Assembly (NCBI RefSeq): GCF_001949145.1
Contig: NW_019091418.1
Location: 852,762 to 901,833 of the forward strand
Length of the DNA: 49,072 nucleotides
DNA from: Acanthaster planci
Lineage: Eukaryota; Echinodermata; Asteroidea; Valvatida; Acanthasteridae
Direction of reading: 5' to 3'
Positions within the stretch are counted from its first letter, which is position 1. Each line of letters starts with the position of its first letter. The notes under the pieces were generated by a model. That model had not been told where the DNA came from and did no database searches. It was given only the letters and a program-made list of their open reading frames with translations. Below, piece after piece: positions 28,501 through 34,500 of this stretch. The translations under genes and the position numbers were made by a program.

Positions 28501-31500
28501 TGTTGAGATGTCTCCGCTACAGGCTGAGAAACGACGGAGCAGCTCGCTCCAAGGAGCATCAGCTTGGTGGGTTCCTCGTTGATTAGATCCACGAACCCCT
28601 TCATCCCTTCGCCAGGACGGCACTGCAAATGAATCAAAATTCAGGATGTCATCAACTGGCAATACCGATTTCATAATGTGGTGAGCTTTAAAAAGCGCGA
28701 CTTGAGAAAAACGTATAAGTTTCTAACTTTGGGGTACAGACGCACAGATTCTGTGGTCCAGTGGTTAGTGCCCGTCGTTCTGTAAAACAGCAAGTCGTGT
28801 GCTGGAACTCCATTCTCATTGAACCTTTTATTGTCTTCTTCCAAAAAAGATTTTTCTTTTGTCTAATGCATATTATAATCGTGCCCTTTCATCTGAATTA
28901 AATCATATTTAAAGGAAAGTAAACACAACTGAGGCAACAGTCGCTTATGCAGTGCTTCATCTGTTGAACAAAAAGTAACGTAACTTCATTATATAATCAA
29001 ATAATGGGTGTACTTTTATTGATTAGGTCTTTCACGCATGGAACCTAAAAAGCCAAGTCCCAGTGCATGGGACGATCCGCCTCGAGCTGAAGCACCCCTC
29101 ATCGGTTGAAAAGAACCGTATTGGTCGGGAGTTTTCAATGTGTTGGTAGCGATGGCACCGTGACGCCCACATTTTGTAGTCGTTCGTGAACCAGCGAAGT
29201 TCAGTTCCAACCAAAGGAGCCTCCGTTGCTAAGAAAAAAGCGGCCTCTTTTGGTCCAGCTCGAGGCCTATAGCCAAGGCTCTCGTCGAGTTCTAACCCGC
29301 TACCGAAAGAGCTTTCGAGATTTGTGTCCAGAACTAAATCACTATTTCAAGAAAATGCATCCCCCAGGAACAAACTAGATAAAACTACTCTCAGAAACGC
29401 AGGGCTGGATGGACTGCTCCGTAGGCCCATACAGCAGTGTTTAATGGAGCAAAGTGGAAGATCATCTTAAGCTGGAACTTCTGCCCTCCCTCAAAACCTC
29501 CCTGCAAGCGATAAAAAGCCAATTTGTGGCAATATGCTCTTCACAAGCTTGGCAAAATCACAAAGTTATGGTGGTATTTCATCCATTTCCATTAAGGCCT
29601 ATCCTCGATGTAGTGCGTTACTGAATACGTGTAATTCTATATTCGAAGGGATAGATTGCGTGAAAGCATCTTGGCATGTCTCCTGGAAAGCCTCGTAAAT
29701 CATAAAATCAATCAATAACGAAAGTTTATAGTGGCATGAAATCCTTATAGACTATTCACATAAATACCAGGGACCTTTGTGTCTGCCAAACAATGCATGT
29801 AACCATTGTTTGGCATGCACAAGGGTTTATCCACTAAGAACACAGGGTAGGTGTTCCCCTCGTTTCGCATCTTGGCACGAACAGAAAAGCCCTTTTTAGC
29901 TTGTGATAGTGAGCTCTGAAGACGAAATTTTAATTGACAATTTGTTCAATTTGGATGCTTCCATATGTGTGCCCCCCTCTGAAAATAGTGCAAACAAAAT
30001 ACTGTCAATTTCAAACATAAAATGCCAAGTGGCAGTGTTTACGGCTAAAATGGCTTGAGACGACACAACACTCTTGGCTTAATGATGCCTTAAATTTCAT
30101 CTTATTTGATTTTGACTTAGTACATATTGGCCAAGAAATTTACCGCAATTTGATAAAATATTGGGTTCTTTTTATCTAATGCTGTGGCGATCAATTACAA
30201 ATACTGGTAGCACCGTAGTTGATGCCTGTATTTTCAAGCATAGGTCTTGGGTAATATGCTTCACTGAAGGCGAAAATGGTGGTCTGACAAAGTTTCAAGG
30301 TTTTACTTTGATAGGCTAATTTGCATGGAGGTTGAGATGTTCCTGCGATGGTTAATGGTTCATAGCGTCCAGAACCGATTTTTTAGCAGACGAACTAAAG
30401 ACGAGAATGCCACGACTTAGTCTGTTTGACCAAGTCCGCGCTATTAGGATGCTTGATGCAGGCATGTCAACAAGGGATGTAGCCGCACATTTCCAAGTCC
30501 ACAAATCAACAATTAGTAGGCTTAGCCATCGTGTAAGAGACACTGGGAGTGTGTCAGATCGATCAAGAAGCGGTAGACCTCGCGTTACGACACCCAATAT
30601 GCAACGCCTCCGTGATCAACGCCGCAATGCAGAAATTAAAATTATTTATGAGTCTAAAATCTCATTTAAGTGAGTTATTGAGTTGTCCGTGTGATGACAC
30701 ACTCATCGACTTTGGTGAGTCAGTTAAGTCACTCGAAATGAGTCTGTTAGCTCTTTGTCCGAGGGAGCACGTGCCAAACAGGTGAACCTGAGACAAAATT
30801 ACTGAACCGCACTGCCTGTGCATTAGTAAAAGTATTCCAATAGCAATTCAATGTTGGACCTTTAAATAAAGCCTTAATATTCCAACGATGACACACAGAC
30901 TGGGAATTTGCGTCCAGTGTTTGACATGAAAAAGACAACTGCTGCAGAATTTCCGACTGAAAACTGTACTTTACAGTGTGTGACCTCACGCTGCCAGAGT
31001 TATTTCCCAGTATCTCGAGGACAATCAAATTGAATTCCTACCATCGCCTGACTTCAGTCCAGACCCAAGCCCCAGCGAGTACGTGTGGGATGAAATCGAT
31101 CGTGGCATTCGGTCCCGCCCGGTGGTGCGTAGAACAGCTCAGGAACTTGCCGCAGCTTTGAAAGATGAGTGGCTCACTGTACCTGAAAAGGTTGATTCAT
31201 TCCATGCACCCAATGCCTCCAAGCGCGTAACACAGCAACGGGAGGGCGTACACCGTATTAATAAGTTTCAACTCGATTTCCACGATAGTTTGTGTATTTC
31301 TAGTTCACTGTGCTTACAATTAAATAAATATCCATCACTTTTTTGCCATTTGTAAAATTAATGCACGCAGTCAAAATTAAATCGAAGCCACTTTTCAGGA
31401 AAATGGAATGGTTCCTCGGCATATTCAAATGCATAGCGCTGTCAGTATTTACTTAAATGATTACATTCTTTGTAGGGGGTGACACAGACAAGGGAAATTT

Positions 31501-34500
31501 CAAAAAAAGAAATAAACATACAAACAAACGAGCACGGCAAAATCACAAACGACAAAACTCTCTTCTAACGGAAAGTTAATTTATAGTAAGGTTGCAGCCA
31601 TAATGATTTTCCTTACTTACCTGCCCTTTCTTTACTTACCTTCTTAAATTACACAACTCAGTGTCATAACTAATAATCTCCATTGATATCAACTTGTAAA
31701 GGTGAAGTGCTAATTTTGTTTATTTCCAATTGGGTCCAGCTACCAAAGTAAAAAGTGTCATAAATCTCATGTTTGAGTTCTTTTGTTTATTGGGGAATAT
31801 CTGTGGATCTCAAAAAGCAAACAAGACTTGGTTTTAACTTGACGAGACGTGTTTGTTTTAGTTGCAAACACGAGTTGATCAAGAAATATTGATTTCTAGT
31901 TTAATGAAGTCACAGAATTTTGAGAAAGCCGATGAACAATGTAAATCTCATTGGTCGTGCAGGATGACATCTCTGAATGACATTTATGCAAAATTATGCA
32001 ATGAAATCATCTCAAAATTGTCTTTTCAATTATGATGCCATCATTATTTGAGACTTCACAACATAAATGGTAAATGGTTTTTGTCCGTTTTCGTGAAAGA
32101 ATGAAAACCCATCTCAAATGTCCAAATGTTAACTGTCTTTAATTGTGCCACAAGAGGCGCCCTTTCATATTATGACACCATTAACTCTTGTATCATGCTC
32201 AGAATAAAACTAACATTTAGTCCTTTGGAAGGGCGAAAAAGGCTTGTTTTTAGGTATAGTCCGACATCATTGCACTTCTGGTTACTATGGAAGTCGAAGT
32301 CACGTGTCTTATCGTTGTAATGTTGAAAGTCCACAGTATGGTACTAGGTCTCAAAATATGAACAAGCTACCTCATTAAAAATTCTAAAATTAATGTGACA
32401 AACCTCTTTTTCATTTTGACTTTCAATTACCAGGTACTTTTAAAATAATATTTGATGAAGTCAAGGCAACGTCATGAAAGCATGCATACCTCGGCGTTGT
32501 TTACCTTTTTTCAAGCTAATATCCTGAACTGTCTTAAAAATATTAAACGACATATTGATACAGAGGTCTGGCTTGAGCATTGGGAATGCACCTCAATAGT
32601 TACCCCTTCATTAACCCGAGAAGCAATGATCAAACGACTTCACTACCAAATCAAACGTTTTGCCCATCTCAATATCTGCCCGGATCTCAAATATTAACTT
32701 CATATCTGTGTCAGTTCATGAGATACAGTTGATACATTTTATGAAATAGCAATCGCTTGTAAATTGATACCTGATACGAGAAAAGCCACGGAGGAGAAAG
32801 ATGGACGACTGTCGCAGTCGCTGACTGAACGGTGTCTGATCATATAATAAAACGCCTCTGAGAGCTTGTTCTCTAAAGGTTTGGGAGTTTTAAATACTAG
32901 TAGTAGATATTTGAAACTTTAAAAGGAAATTACTCACTTGCATCACTCTTGAGTCACTGTAGATTTAATAGAAAGTTATATGCATGCTGATGAATTTTAA
33001 TTTGATTGCACCAATTTGAGGTACCCAGAGTGACGTAACTAGGGCTAAATATCTGCGTCCTTCCGCGTAGTAACGCCACTTAATAGGTACCCATGGTTGG
33101 AAAAAAATGATAATTAGGCTTTGATTTTGTTTTCCTTTTTCTTGGCAACACTGCTTCCACGGTGCACCTTGTCTGAAGTAAAAGAAACTTACTTACGGAC
33201 ACTGGAAAGCAATTACACTTGGCCTCTACATATTATGGACGGGAGGAACGAGCCTGATGTACGTGTAACTCGCGTTTCATCGTTTTGAACGTAAGTTAAA
33301 ACGTAGCGACGTGAGAACGTTAATGTCGCCCCATAAGAAACTGTACACGATAGGCTCCGCCCAACTTTAGCCGCTCTCTTTCTTGTACATCGTAAATATC
33401 CAAATAATGTTGTGCTCTGTTCTGAGAGGACGCACACAGTTAATCCATGGTTAATCCGATCCGTTCAATACTTACATGTACATGTTTAATGCTAATGCTG
33501 GACACGTGCAGCTACGAAACGAAAGGAGTTGAGCGGGCAAAAGAGCGCCACTTGAACACAGCCTGTGAAACGTGGTTCTTGAAACCAAGTTTTACACCAA
33601 GGAGAATGTGGAAATAAGTTTTCCAATTAAGAAAAAGATGATATTTTCCATGACATCAAATAAATGGAATGAATCAATTAAAGGTTGAAATTCTAAATTC
33701 AAATATTCTAAACCAACTTAAGTATGTAGCAAATTACTTTATTGATTATTTTAAAAAAGGTTACTGCACCTTTCAAATCAATGTAGCACTTAGTCTTGGT
33801 CAAGGTTTGTCATTTGCCAGCAACATGGATCACGTTTTGGCAGCATCGATGGCCTTCGTTTCACTGTCCTATAAATTCCTCCTGATGTTAAGTGTTCTAC
33901 CATTCGATTGTGTGATAGACGAGGAACTTGCATCTCTTTAGAATGCATTTTGTGTTTATTTCATGGATTTTTGTGTTCTAGCATACTTCATAATACCTGC
34001 ACTCAACCCAAGACTGGTAACGATTTACCTGGTTTGAAGCCCCTGATATCTACTTGCACACCACGTATGTGCTTTCTATGTCCCAACCAAATCTCATTTG
34101 ACTGCAAGCACCAGCCTAAATATCATCAGACGTTGCTTTCTATGGCCTAACCATATCTTATTTGACTATGGACACCAGCCTGAATATCATTAGACGGTGC
34201 TTTCTATGTCTTAACCAAATCCCATTGGAACATGGTTTTGTATAATGGACCAATCATCTGATCTTCTGACTTACATATATTGGTTGGATACATCACAGAA
34301 CTATACGACCCATCCTTGTCATGCCCGTAGATACCCGTAAGCAACAATGGGCCATCACCTGGACCCGCGTAGAGATGTACACGGCTAGTAAATAAGCTTA
34401 ATACGGTCATATGTTGTTTATCAATTCGAATTGGCAATCAAAAACAAATAACTCCCTTTGAAAACGATTAAAACGTTGGGATACCGTACATTTCTTATGT

